DNA of 32,592 bases from Mycolicibacter heraklionensis (GTDB lineage: Bacteria; Actinomycetota; Actinomycetes; Mycobacteriales; Mycobacteriaceae): NCBI RefSeq assembly GCF_001021505.1, contig NZ_LDPO01000030.1, forward strand, positions 1-32,592. The letters are read 5' to 3'. This document shows positions 25,428-32,592 of the stretch, one piece after another; position 1 is the stretch's first letter, and each line of letters starts with the position of its first letter. The notes beneath the pieces were generated by a model. That model did no database searches. It had not been told where the DNA came from and saw only the letters and a list, made by a program, of their open reading frames with translations. The translations under genes and the position numbers were made by a program.

Positions 25428-27365
25428 ATGCGGTTACGGTTTTCCCCGTCCGACGATGAGGCAGCCTTCTCGGCTGCCCGGGACACACTGCTCAGTGAGG
25501 TCGCCCGTTGGTTAGATGCCTCCGATGAAGAGCGAGCAGAGGTCGTCGGCGACATCCGGATCTTCCTGGACTGGCGCTATAACTACTCCACCGGCCTGCT
25601 CGACGAGTTCACCGACGCAGACATCGAAGAGTTCCTACTGGGGTGGTGCCCACGCAAACTATCTGTACCGCCCGGGCAGTCCGAGTGCGTCTGTCGGGCA
25701 GTGGGCGCCTACATCGAATTCATGGCCGATACCCAGCGCCTGGTCGGCGGGGTAGGCCACGCCAGAGCATTGAGCGAGCTGGCCCGCGAGCTGGCCCCGG
25801 CGATGCGTGAGGCAATGGACGACCCGGCCAACTTCGGTATGGCCAAATCGCTGTTCGCGGGTCTGGGCGATGTCTCGGAGATGTCCGATGAGCAGATGTT
25901 GGCCGCACTGCAATCCCGAGTCGAAGAGCACAATGCCCTGCCGCTCGAGCAGCGCCGGGCGGCCACGGATCGATTCTTCGAACAGGAACCCGAACCGGAA
26001 CCGTACGAGTTGCCGTTCGTTCACATCCCCCCGCCGCCGGCCGACGTCGCGGCCGCGGCGGCTGCAGCGCCCCTGCCGGCGAAGGTGGCTGCGCTGCGCG
26101 AATACCTCGGTCCGGCCGGTAAACCGTTGACCGGCAGGGGCAACCTCAAGCTGGCCGACGGGCGCGCGTTGATCGAGTTGCTCGACACCGGCGACCAGAT
26201 GGACCCCCGAATCGGAGACCGGACCTTTCGGACCTCGTCCACCGCGGATCTACCGCATCTGCGTTTCCTGCTCGAGGTGGCGAAGGACGCCGGCGCGGTC
26301 CGGGTGCACCAGCGTCGGCTGGTTCCGACCAAGGCCTGGGCGCGACGATCGGCGGTACAGCAGGCGACCGCTCTGATCGAGTCGGTGATACAGCTCGGTC
26401 CGTTGAGTTCGCGGGTCTACTACCGCAACGCCTTCTTCGACGACCTCGACCAGTTCTTGGACGAGGGGATCGCGCTGTGGCTTTCTCCGCTGCTCCTTCC
26501 CGATAGCGCGGCACCGTTCGCCGACCTTGTCGAGGTACCCAAGGTGATGGTCGCCCAGCAACTGACCACACCCTGGCTGTCGCCACGAGAACGCATCGAT
26601 GAGCAGGTCGAGCGCAACCTGATCCGCATTTTCGAAGCCCTTGAGGTGGCAGGCGTACTGCTCTGGACCGACTGGATCGAAACAGCCGAACCTTTCGGAT
26701 TTTCCTACAAGAGCGGGGGCACCGTCGCATTGACCGCCCTGGGCCGTCACGTCCTGCCTGACTATGTCGATCGGGTAGGCCTTGTCCTGCACCGCCTGGA
26801 GGATCTTTCGGAGGCTGACGCCACCGTGTTGATCGACGCCATGCTGTCGGTTCCCGACACCCAACATGAATCGGTGGTGGCGGCTTGGCAGCCGAACCTG
26901 CCCGCACTTGAGCGGGTTCGATTGCTCACCGAGGCGATCACGGCCGTGCAGACTGCCGGGGCCCGGCTGATCGGTTTCGCGGCGCTCGACATGTTCGACA
27001 TCGGCCTGGTGGAACCGCTGGTTCGCCAGCTGCTGGACACCCCGGTGTCCGGCAACGCGGCGATGTGGTTGATGGCGCATGAACGTGCCGACATGGACAG
27101 TCTCGGCGGCTTCGTCGACATCGGGGCGATGGTCGACATCTTCGCCGTCAACTTGGACGACCCCGATGAGCTGTGCGACTTGTTCACCACCGGCCCCGAC
27201 GCCGATCAGCCGTTCCGCTTGCTGGACGGCATGTGGCGACATCCCGCTCCCGAGACCGCACAGGTGCTCGATGTGCTGGGCGAGCACCTCACCGACCGCA
27301 AACTGGCCAAAGCCGCACGTAAGGCCGCCATGCGCCACCGCAGCTGGATGGCGAATCGCGGGTGA
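25428..27365 (+). CDS. Unknown 645-aa protein
   Basis: I do not recognise this family. The protein starts MRLRFSPSDDEAAFSAARDT and is acidic and mostly helical. An N-terminal part (1-190) contains LDWRYNYSTGLLDEF and a WCPRKLSVP segment. A linker rich in Glu, Pro and Ala (about 186-220) leads to a long helical part. That part includes LREYLGPAGKPLTGRGNLKLADGRALIEL (about 224-250), a short motif seen in some plasmid pRiA4b ORF-3-like or winged-helix proteins, and SYKSGGTVALTALGRHVLPDYV (about 425). There is no signal peptide or membrane segment. The stop overlaps the next start (GTGA), so it is co-translated with the DUF2293 gene. Confidence 0.85.
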   Translation: MRLRFSPSDDEAAFSAARDTLLSEVARWLDASDEERAEVVGDIRIFLDWRYNYSTGLLDEFTDADIEEFLLGWCPRKLSVPPGQSECVCRAVGAYIEFMADTQRLVGGVGHARALSELARELAPAMREAMDDPANFGMAKSLFAGLGDVSEMSDEQMLAALQSRVEEHNALPLEQRRAATDRFFEQEPEPEPYELPFVHIPPPPADVAAAAAAAPLPAKVAALREYLGPAGKPLTGRGNLKLADGRALIELLDTGDQMDPRIGDRTFRTSSTADLPHLRFLLEVAKDAGAVRVHQRRLVPTKAWARRSAVQQATALIESVIQLGPLSSRVYYRNAFFDDLDQFLDEGIALWLSPLLLPDSAAPFADLVEVPKVMVAQQLTTPWLSPRERIDEQVERNLIRIFEALEVAGVLLWTDWIETAEPFGFSYKSGGTVALTALGRHVLPDYVDRVGLVLHRLEDLSEADATVLIDAMLSVPDTQHESVVAAWQPNLPALERVRLLTEAITAVQTAGARLIGFAALDMFDIGLVEPLVRQLLDTPVSGNAAMWLMAHERADMDSLGGFVDIGAMVDIFAVNLDDPDELCDLFTTGPDADQPFRLLDGMWRHPAPETAQVLDVLGEHLTDRKLAKAARKAAMRHRSWMANRG

Positions 27366-28030
27366 ACCGCTCGTCGGACCTCGTGGTGATCGCAGCGCTC
27401 AGAGATTGGGCGTGTACGTCGTGTTCGGGCACCGGCGACCTGCTGATCATGGACGATGCAGGTCCGCTGTGCCTGAACTGCGCAGACCTTGGCCATCTCG
27501 AATTTCTGCCGTCGGGCGATGCAGCGATGACCCGACGCGCGAAAAAGGCCAGCCGGCTCTCGGCGGTGGTCGTGCGCTGGAGCCGGTCCCGAAAACGCTA
27601 TGAACGCCAAGGCATCCTGGCTGAACCGGAGGCGATCGAGGGTGCCGAACAGGAGTGCCTTTCCGACTCCGAGGTACGCGAACGGCGGCGGGCGCGCGAC
27701 GCTCTCCGGCGTGCCGATGAAGACGAGCGTTTCGCCGCCGAATTCGCTGACGCCATCCGTAGCCAGTTCCCGGGGTGTCCCGCTGACCGGGCCGCCGCGA
27801 TCGCACGTCATGCGGCGACGCGCGGCAGCGGTCGGGTGGGCCGAAGCGCCGCGGGCCGGGCGCTTGCTCCGGAGGCAGTTCGTCTGGCCGTTGCGGCCTC
27901 GGTCCGCCACACCGACACCGATTACGATGCGATGTTGATGGCCGACGTCGGTCGGGAAGCTGCTCGACTCCGGGTACGCGACCATGTCGAGGACGTACTT
28001 GCCAGCTGGCGCTCGCGCCACCCGCGTTAG
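27362..28030 (+). CDS. DUF2293 domain protein with N-terminal Cys motifs
   Basis: A 222-aa protein. The N-terminus has CTSCSGTGDLL and CLNC, two CxxC pairs that look like a zinc ribbon (about residues 18-39). A basic helical linker (ARRAKKASRLSAVVVRWSRSR type) follows. The C-terminal domain (about 130-220) carries the DUF2293 pattern: FPGCPADRAAAIARHAATRG, SGRVGRSAAGRALAPEAV, then RHTDTDYDAMLM. The GTG start overlaps the upstream stop, so the two genes are coupled. The zinc-ribbon plus basic character could mean nucleic-acid binding, but no function is established that I know of. Confidence 0.88.
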   Translation: MNRSSDLVVIAALRDWACTSCSGTGDLLIMDDAGPLCLNCADLGHLEFLPSGDAAMTRRAKKASRLSAVVVRWSRSRKRYERQGILAEPEAIEGAEQECLSDSEVRERRRARDALRRADEDERFAAEFADAIRSQFPGCPADRAAAIARHAATRGSGRVGRSAAGRALAPEAVRLAVAASVRHTDTDYDAMLMADVGREAARLRVRDHVEDVLASWRSRHPR

Positions 28031-28047
28031 TCCTTTTCGTCCTCGCC

Positions 28048-28053
28048 TAGGCT
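28048..28053 (+). promoter_or_regulatory. Candidate -10 hexamer of dop
   Basis: TAGGCT (TANNNT form) is 6 nt before the ATG at 28060. No Shine-Dalgarno sequence is present, so dop appears leaderless. Confidence 0.5.
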
Positions 28054-28059
28054 CTAGCC

Positions 28060-29568
28060 ATGCAACGGATCATCGGGACCGAAGTCGAATACGGCATCGC
28101 CTCGCCGTCAGATCCCACCGCGAACCCGATCCTCACCTCCACCCAGGCGGTGCTGGCCTACGCCGCCGCCGCCGGAATCCCACGCGCCAAGCGCACCCGC
28201 TGGGACTACGAGGTGGAGTCCCCGCTGCGGGACGCCCGCGGCTTCGACCTGAGCCGCTCGTCCGGCCCGCCCCCGATCATCGACGCCGACGAGGTCGGTG
28301 CGGCCAACATGATCCTCACCAACGGGGCACGGCTCTACGTCGATCACGCCCACCCCGAGTACTCCGCGCCCGAGGTCACCGACCCGCTCGACGCGGTCAT
28401 CTGGGATAAGGCCGGTGAGCGGGTGATGGAGGCGGCCGCGCGCTACGTGGCCAGCGTTCCCGGCGCGGCCAAACTGCAGCTGTACAAGAACAACATCGAC
28501 AACAAGGGCGCCTCCTACGGCACCCACGAGAACTACCTGATGAGCCGGCAGACACCGTTCTCGGCGATCATCGCCGGTCTGACCCCGTTTTTGGTGTCCC
28601 GGCAGGTGGTCACCGGCTCCGGGCGCGTCGGGTTGGGCGCCGCGGGCGACGAACCGGGCTTCCAGCTCTCCCAGCGCGCCGACTACATCGAGGTCGAAGT
28701 CGGCCTGGAAACCACGCTCAAGCGCGGCATCATCAACACCCGCGACGAGCCGCACGCCGACGCCGACAAGTACCGCCGGCTGCACGTCATCATCGGCGAC
28801 GCCAACCTTGCCGAGACCTCGACGTATTTGAAGGTGGGCACCACCGCGCTGGTCCTCGACCTGATCGAGGAGGGTGCCGAGCACGGGATCGACCTGAGCG
28901 ATCTGGTGTTGGCCCGGCCGGTGCGTGCGGTGCACGTCATCAGCCGGGATCCGACCCTGCGGGCAACTGTCGCATTGGCCGACGGTCGTGAGATGACCGG
29001 CCTTGCGCTGCAACGGATCTACCTTGAGCGGGTGGCCAAGCTGGTCGAGACCCGCGATCCGGATCCGCGCGCCACCGACGTCATCGAGACCTGGGCCCGG
29101 GTGCTCGACCAGCTGGAACGGGACCCGATGGAGTGCGCCGACGTGCTGGACTGGCCGGCCAAGCTGCGTCTGCTGGAGGGCTTCCGGCAGCGGGAGAACC
29201 TGAGCTGGTCGGCGCCCCGGCTGCACCTGATCGACCTGCAGTACTCCGACGTGCGGCTGGACAAGGGCCTGTACAACCGGCTGGTCGCCCGTGGCTCGAT
29301 GCGCCGTCTGATCACCGAACAGCAGGTGCTGGCCGCAGTCCACAACCCGCCGACCGACACCCGGGCCTACTTCCGTGGCGAGTGCCTGCGCCGGTTCGGC
29401 GCCGACATCGCCGCCGCGAGCTGGGACTCGGTCATCTTCGACCTGGGCGGGGACTCGCTGGTGCGGATCCCCACGCTGGAGCCCCTGCGCGGCAGTAAGG
29501 CGCACGTCGGAGCTTTGCTGGACTCGGTGGACAGCGCCGCCGAACTGGTTCAACAACTCACCACCTAG
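28060..29568 (+). CDS. dop: Pup deamidase/depupylase Dop
   Basis: Converts the C-terminal Gln of Pup to Glu so that it can be ligated, and also removes Pup from substrates. The 502-aa protein belongs to the carboxylate-amine ligase fold shared with PafA and glutamine synthetase. It begins MQRIIGTEVEYGIASPSD, with the metal-binding Glu residues in GTEVEYG. Asp95 in LYVDHAHPEYS is the catalytic-site Asp. Later conserved segments include YKNNIDNKGASYGTHENYL and RGIINTRDEPHAD. The long Dop-type loop after residue 38 (AAGIPRAKRTRWDYEVESPL) distinguishes it from PafA. It heads the pup-proteasome cluster. Confidence 0.97.
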   Translation: MQRIIGTEVEYGIASPSDPTANPILTSTQAVLAYAAAAGIPRAKRTRWDYEVESPLRDARGFDLSRSSGPPPIIDADEVGAANMILTNGARLYVDHAHPEYSAPEVTDPLDAVIWDKAGERVMEAAARYVASVPGAAKLQLYKNNIDNKGASYGTHENYLMSRQTPFSAIIAGLTPFLVSRQVVTGSGRVGLGAAGDEPGFQLSQRADYIEVEVGLETTLKRGIINTRDEPHADADKYRRLHVIIGDANLAETSTYLKVGTTALVLDLIEEGAEHGIDLSDLVLARPVRAVHVISRDPTLRATVALADGREMTGLALQRIYLERVAKLVETRDPDPRATDVIETWARVLDQLERDPMECADVLDWPAKLRLLEGFRQRENLSWSAPRLHLIDLQYSDVRLDKGLYNRLVARGSMRRLITEQQVLAAVHNPPTDTRAYFRGECLRRFGADIAAASWDSVIFDLGGDSLVRIPTLEPLRGSKAHVGALLDSVDSAAELVQQLTT

Positions 29569-29595
29569 ACCCCGAGCAACATCGTCGCCGACCGG

Positions 29596-29601
29596 TAGGG
29601 T
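29596..29601 (+). promoter_or_regulatory. Candidate -10 hexamer of the pup operon
   Basis: TAGGGT (TANNNT form) in the 83-bp dop-pup gap would place the start near 29608, only a few bases before a perfect stem-loop. Confidence 0.45.
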
Positions 29602-29610
29602 GGAGAAACC

Positions 29611-29630
29611 GGCCGCGGTCATGCGCGGCC
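29611..29630 (+). promoter_or_regulatory. Stem-loop in the pup leader
   Basis: GGCCGCG, loop GTCATG, CGCGGCC: a perfect 7-bp stem. It lies between the putative -10 and the AGGAGG ribosome-binding site (29641-29646), so it would sit at the very 5' end of the pup mRNA. It could protect the 5' end or act as a dop terminator. Confidence 0.45.
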
Positions 29631-29651
29631 GATGAGATTCAGGAGGCAGCA

Positions 29652-29846
29652 ATGGCTCAGGAGCAGACCAAGCGCGGCGGGGGCGGCGGAGACGACGACG
29701 ATCTCACCGGCAGCACTGCGGCGGGCCAGGAACGCCGGGAGAAGCTCACCGAGGACACCGATGACCTGCTCGACGAGATCGACGACGTGCTGGAGGAGAA
29801 CGCCGAAGACTTCGTGCGCGCGTACGTCCAAAAGGGCGGCCAGTGA
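29652..29846 (+). CDS. pup: Prokaryotic ubiquitin-like protein Pup
   Basis: Intrinsically disordered 64-aa protein tag that is ligated to lysines of substrates and targets them to Mpa and the proteasome. It starts MAQEQTKRGGGGGDDDD. The Mpa-binding helical part is ERREKLTEDTDDLLDEIDDV, and the C-terminus is KGGQ. The terminal Gln must be deamidated by Dop before ligation by PafA, which is not in this window. AGGAGG lies 5 nt before the ATG. The stop overlaps the prcB start as GTGA. Confidence 0.98.
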   Translation: MAQEQTKRGGGGGDDDDLTGSTAAGQERREKLTEDTDDLLDEIDDVLEENAEDFVRAYVQKGGQ

Positions 29847-30730
29847 CCTGGTTGTCGCGTGATCGTCTGCCCCTCAACTCAGCAAACCCAGGAATCGCGC
29901 TCACCGGTGTAGGTCTGTCGTCGTTTTCGGAGTTCCTGCGGTTGCAGGCACCGGAGCTACTGCCGACCGGCGCGGGCGCCGCGCATTCCGGCGGGGCAGG
30001 TGAGCAATTGCCGCACGGCACCACCATCGTCGCGTTGAAGTACCCGGGCGGGGTCCTGATCGCCGGCGACCGGCGCTCCACACAGGGCAACATGATCGCG
30101 GGCCGCGATGTGCAGAAGGTGTACGTCACCGACGAGTACACCGCGACCGGCATCGCCGGCACCGCGGCGATCGCCGTCGAAGTCGCCCGGCTCTACGCGG
30201 TGGAACTGGAGCACTACGAGAAGCTCGAAGGTGTCCCGCTGACGTTCGCCGGCAAGGTCAACCGGCTGTCGACCATGGTGCGCGGCAATCTGGGCGCCGC
30301 GATGCAGGGCCTGGTGGCGTTGCCACTGCTGGCCGGTTACGACATCGACGCCGACGACCCTCAGACCGCCGGGCGCATTGTGTCGTTCGACGCCGCCGGC
30401 GGCTGGAACATCGAAAGCGAGGGCTACCAGGCGGTGGGCTCGGGCTCGCTGTTCGCCAAATCGTCGATCAAGAAGCTTTACAGCCGGATCAGCGATGCCG
30501 ACTCCGCGCTCCGAGTCGCCATCGAGGCGCTCTACGACGCCGCCGATGACGACTCCGCCACCGGTGGCCCCGATCTGGTGCGTGGCATCTACCCGACTGC
30601 GGTCACCATCGACGCCGACGGCGCCGTCGACGTCGCCGAGGAGCGGATCGCCGAATTGGCCCGTCTGGTGGTCGAGAGTCGAACTCGTGGAGGGGATTCG
30701 GCGTCGGAGACCAAGCGGGGTAAGAAATGA
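29843..30730 (+). CDS. prcB: 20S proteasome beta subunit
   Basis: Catalytic subunit of the 20S core, an N-terminal nucleophile threonine protease. The 295-aa precursor carries a propeptide of 59 residues ending QLPHG; cleavage before Thr60 (TTIVALKYPGG) exposes the active Thr. Other conserved parts are GDRRSTQGNMIAGRDVQKVY, with the Asp and Lys of the active site, and the NLGAAMQGLVALPLLAGYD region. The GTG start overlaps the pup stop, and the stop overlaps the prcA start (ATGA), so pup, prcB and prcA are translationally coupled. Confidence 0.97.
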   Translation: MTWLSRDRLPLNSANPGIALTGVGLSSFSEFLRLQAPELLPTGAGAAHSGGAGEQLPHGTTIVALKYPGGVLIAGDRRSTQGNMIAGRDVQKVYVTDEYTATGIAGTAAIAVEVARLYAVELEHYEKLEGVPLTFAGKVNRLSTMVRGNLGAAMQGLVALPLLAGYDIDADDPQTAGRIVSFDAAGGWNIESEGYQAVGSGSLFAKSSIKKLYSRISDADSALRVAIEALYDAADDDSATGGPDLVRGIYPTAVTIDADGAVDVAEERIAELARLVVESRTRGGDSASETKRGKK

Positions 30731-31473
30731 GCTTCCCGTACTTCATCTCGCCCGAGCAGGCGATGCGCGAGCGCAGCGAGCTCGCACGCAAGGGCATCGC
30801 CCGCGGCCGCAGCGTGGTGGCCCTGGCCTACGCCGACGGCGTGCTGTTCGTCGCGGAAAACCCTTCGCGCTCACTGCAGAAGATCAGCGAACTCTACGAC
30901 CGAGTGGGTTTCGCGGCGGCGGGCCGGATCAACGAGTTCGAGAACCTGCGCCGCGGCGGTATTCAGTTCGCCGACACCCGCGGCTACGCCTATGACCGGC
31001 GTGACGTCACCGCGCGCCAGCTGGCCAACGTCTACGCCCAGACGCTGGGCACCATCTTCACCGAGCAGGCCAAGCCCTACGAGGTGGAGTTGTGCGTTGC
31101 CGGCGTCGCCTACCAGGGCCAGACGAAAGCGCCTGAGCTGTACCGGGTCACCTACGACGGGTCGATCACCGACGAGCCGCACTTCGTGGTGATGGGCGGC
31201 ACCACCGAGCCGGTCACGAATGCGCTCAAGGAGTCCTACGCCGAGAACGCGGAGCTGGCTGACGCGCTGCACATCGCGGTCAACGCGCTCAAACAGACCG
31301 ACACCGGCAACGGCGCCGAACCGCGTGATCTGGGGCCGGGCACCTTGGAGGTGGCCATCCTGGATGCCAACCGGCCCAAGCGCGCGTTTCGGCGGATTAA
31401 CCGCGCTGTGTTGGAATCACTGCTGCCGCAAGCTGACTCGTCCGGGGAGGCGTCAGACGAGGCTTCTGGCTAG
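30727..31473 (+). CDS. prcA: 20S proteasome alpha subunit
   Basis: Structural gate-forming subunit of the alpha7 rings of the 20S core; it docks with the C-terminus of Mpa. The 248-aa protein starts MSFPYFISPEQAMRERSELARKGIARG, with the N-terminal segment that closes the pore. The body shows ALAYADGVLFVAENPSRSLQKI, then GRINEFENLRRGGIQFAD and VELCVAGVAYQG. It lacks the Thr nucleophile, as expected. A Ser/Glu-rich tail (DSSGEASDEASG) ends the protein. It overlaps prcB by four bases. Confidence 0.97.
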   Translation: MSFPYFISPEQAMRERSELARKGIARGRSVVALAYADGVLFVAENPSRSLQKISELYDRVGFAAAGRINEFENLRRGGIQFADTRGYAYDRRDVTARQLANVYAQTLGTIFTEQAKPYEVELCVAGVAYQGQTKAPELYRVTYDGSITDEPHFVVMGGTTEPVTNALKESYAENAELADALHIAVNALKQTDTGNGAEPRDLGPGTLEVAILDANRPKRAFRRINRAVLESLLPQADSSGEASDEASG

Positions 31474-31481
31474 GCCCGCCT

Positions 31482-32147
31482 ATGCCCAAGAAATACGGGG
31501 TCAAAGAGAAGGACCTGGTTGTCAACCACATCGTCGACCTGGTGCTGGCGGGGGAGCTGCGCACCGGCGACCGGATCAACCGCGATGCGATCGCGGGCGC
31601 TTTGGGGGTCAGCCGGCTGCCGGTGCAGCAGGCGATCGACCAACTCGAGCAGCAAGGAATGCTGGCCAGCGTTTATCACCGTGGCGTGTTTGTCAGCCGG
31701 TTTGATGAGGCCGTGGTTCGCGAACAGCACGAGTTGCACGGGACATTGAATGCGATTCCATCGGCGCGGGCGGCGGCGAGCCCAACGCCGCGTGTTCTCG
31801 CCGAACTCGATGCGGCGCTGCGGGAACTGCGCGGCCACAAGGCACCGGCGGGGTTTCACGACGCGGCCATCGAGTTTCGCCGGATCATCGTCGAGGAATA
31901 CGCCGGGCCGCCACTGCAGGCGGCCATCAGCGCTTCACGGGTGTTCATGCCGCGCGGGTTCTGGACGAGCTACGTCAACGAACACGAAGAGTTTCTGCCC
32001 AGTTTTGAGGCCGAAGCCGCGGCGATCCGTCAGCGCGACCCGGAGGCCGCACGGGTGGCCTGTATGGACCGGGCCGAATTGCAGGCTCAGGTGGTGCTCG
32101 CCGAGTTGACCAGGCGTGGCGTGCTGAGCGAGTTGCGTTCTGGCTGA
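31482..32147 (+). CDS. GntR family regulator with FCD-like domain
   Basis: A 221-aa regulator. The N-terminal winged helix (about 8-72) reads DLVLAGELRTGDRINRDAIA then ALGVSRLPVQQAIDQLEQQG and VYHRGVFVS, a typical GntR pattern. The C-terminal helical domain (about 85-215) resembles FCD. The usual metal-binding His residues seem replaced: where FCD has His in the last two helices, this protein has Phe (SFEAEAAAIRQRD) and Arg (ACMDRAELQ). The ATG is 8 bp after the prcA stop, so it may be part of the proteasome transcript. The effector is unknown. Confidence 0.88.
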   Translation: MPKKYGVKEKDLVVNHIVDLVLAGELRTGDRINRDAIAGALGVSRLPVQQAIDQLEQQGMLASVYHRGVFVSRFDEAVVREQHELHGTLNAIPSARAAASPTPRVLAELDAALRELRGHKAPAGFHDAAIEFRRIIVEEYAGPPLQAAISASRVFMPRGFWTSYVNEHEEFLPSFEAEAAAIRQRDPEAARVACMDRAELQAQVVLAELTRRGVLSELRSG

Positions 32148-32167
32148 ACTGGTTTCACCGGAGTTGG

Positions 32168-32398
32168 TTAGCGATCGATCCGGAAACGTTTGACGCGCGC
32201 ACCCGCACCGGATGCCAGTTCGACACGGCTGCGCGGAACGCCGAAATGCTCTGCCAGAACACGGATGACGGCGGCGTTCGCCTTGCCGTCTACGGCGGGC
32301 TCGCGCACGTAGACGGTGAGCTGTCCGTCATCGTCGGTCTCGACCAGGGGACCTTTGCGGCTGCCCGGTTTGACCTTGACGACGACGGTTTCAGTCAT
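32168..32398 (-). CDS. DUF167 family protein (YggU-like)
   Basis: A 76-aa protein starting MTETVVVKVKPGSRKGPLVE, with the DUF167 pattern YVREPAVDGKANAAVIRVLA and FGVPRSRVELASGAGARVKRF. The fold is a small alpha/beta domain; the role is unknown. I chose the ATG at 32398; the frame goes on to a TTG at 32491 but that part is repeat copy D and reads as non-native. It converges on the GntR gene with a 20-bp gap. Confidence 0.9.
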   Translation of the reverse strand: MTETVVVKVKPGSRKGPLVETDDDGQLTVYVREPAVDGKANAAVIRVLAEHFGVPRSRVELASGAGARVKRFRIDR

Positions 32399-32418
32399 CG
32401 CGCCAGGATTCCAGGGTC

Positions 32419-32474
32419 GCGAACGTGCGTAGTTGTACGGCTCAACTCGGCGTGTCGCCGTGCAAACACCTTCG
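32419..32474 (-). repeat. Interspersed repeat, copy D (inverted)
   Basis: On the minus strand it reads CGAAGGTGTTTGCACGGCG, then the core GACACGCCG, CCGTACAAC, and ends GCACGTTCGC. It is diverged from copies A and C and lies 20 bp upstream of the DUF167 start. Confidence 0.72.
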
Positions 32475-32592
32475 TAAGTGGTTTTTGTCAAGGGGGTTGG
32501 GGGGCCTGCCCTGTCCTCGTCTCTACGTAGTTCGTCAAACGGGTTTGGTTCCCAACTGCGTTCAACCGAGTTCAGTGAGGATGGGCGGGGCC
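32475..32592. other. Window-end stretch with no gene seen
   Basis: No open frame with coding character is visible. A perfect TTGACA lies on the minus strand at 32486-32491, but the hexamer 17 nt downstream (TGTTTG) is a poor -10. A G-rich run (GGGGG-TT-GGGGGG) follows at 32492-32504. Confidence 0.5.

Noticed and set aside
32481..32510. Promoter with TTGACA on the minus strand and a G-rich run
   Set aside because: There is no acceptable -10 at 16-18 nt spacing, and two G-runs are not enough for a quadruplex.

Overview
The window is GC-rich actinobacterial DNA. Its gene content and order match the proteasome-to-pyrD region of Mycobacteriaceae: pyrD and lppL, uppP, the cysQ-mshC mycothiol block, metH, hisE-hisG, trmI, lppK, the proteasomal ATPase mpa, then dop-pup-prcB-prcA. 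Mycothiol ligase (MshC), the Pup-proteasome system and an Mtb12/LppK-type secreted pair together point to a mycobacterium. I cannot name the species from sequence alone. All assignments rest on reading the sequence and on recalled family features; no database search was run.

Layout. Positions 1-2607 (minus strand) hold the start of an unknown gene cut by the window edge, a three-unit tandem repeat, and an lppL / small unknown protein / pyrD operon. Positions 2690-9056 (plus) hold a small conserved protein, undecaprenyl-diphosphatase uppP, a histidine phosphatase, a DUF3090 protein, an SCO1664-type kinase-fold protein, cysQ, mshC and a short-chain dehydrogenase. A PAC2-family gene (minus) converges on that block and diverges from metH. 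metH has what I read as an S-adenosylhomocysteine (SAH) riboswitch in its leader and is followed by a HAD phosphatase, hisE, hisG and a small membrane protein. Positions 16414-18008 (minus) carry a thioesterase and a RecB-type nuclease, divergent from trmI. Positions 18914-22030 (minus) carry a putative zincin-like protein, a DUF503 protein, LppK and an Mtb12-like secreted paralogue of LppK.

Positions 22187-31473 carry the Pup-proteasome system: Mpa unfolds pupylated substrates, Dop deamidates Pup-GGQ and removes Pup, and PrcB/PrcA form the 20S core. Between mpa and dop lies an accessory block: a small membrane protein with a divergent TetR regulator and a perfect operator palindrome, then a 645-aa unknown protein translationally coupled to a DUF2293 protein. 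A GntR/FCD-like regulator and a DUF167 protein close the window. PafA, the Pup ligase, is not in the window.

Two patterns cut across the genes. First, a roughly 60-bp interspersed repeat with inverted ends occurs four times (14597, 24066, 25342 and, inverted, 32419), and its end motifs also make up the tandem repeat at 126-182. Two copies bracket the TetR cassette and one supplies the 3' end of the HAD gene. Second, many genes have a TANNNT-type -10 hexamer 6-8 nt upstream of the start codon, as expected for leaderless mRNAs. The most interesting regulatory element is the metH leader, where the riboswitch pseudoknot and a hairpin hiding the ribosome-binding site compete for the same bases.
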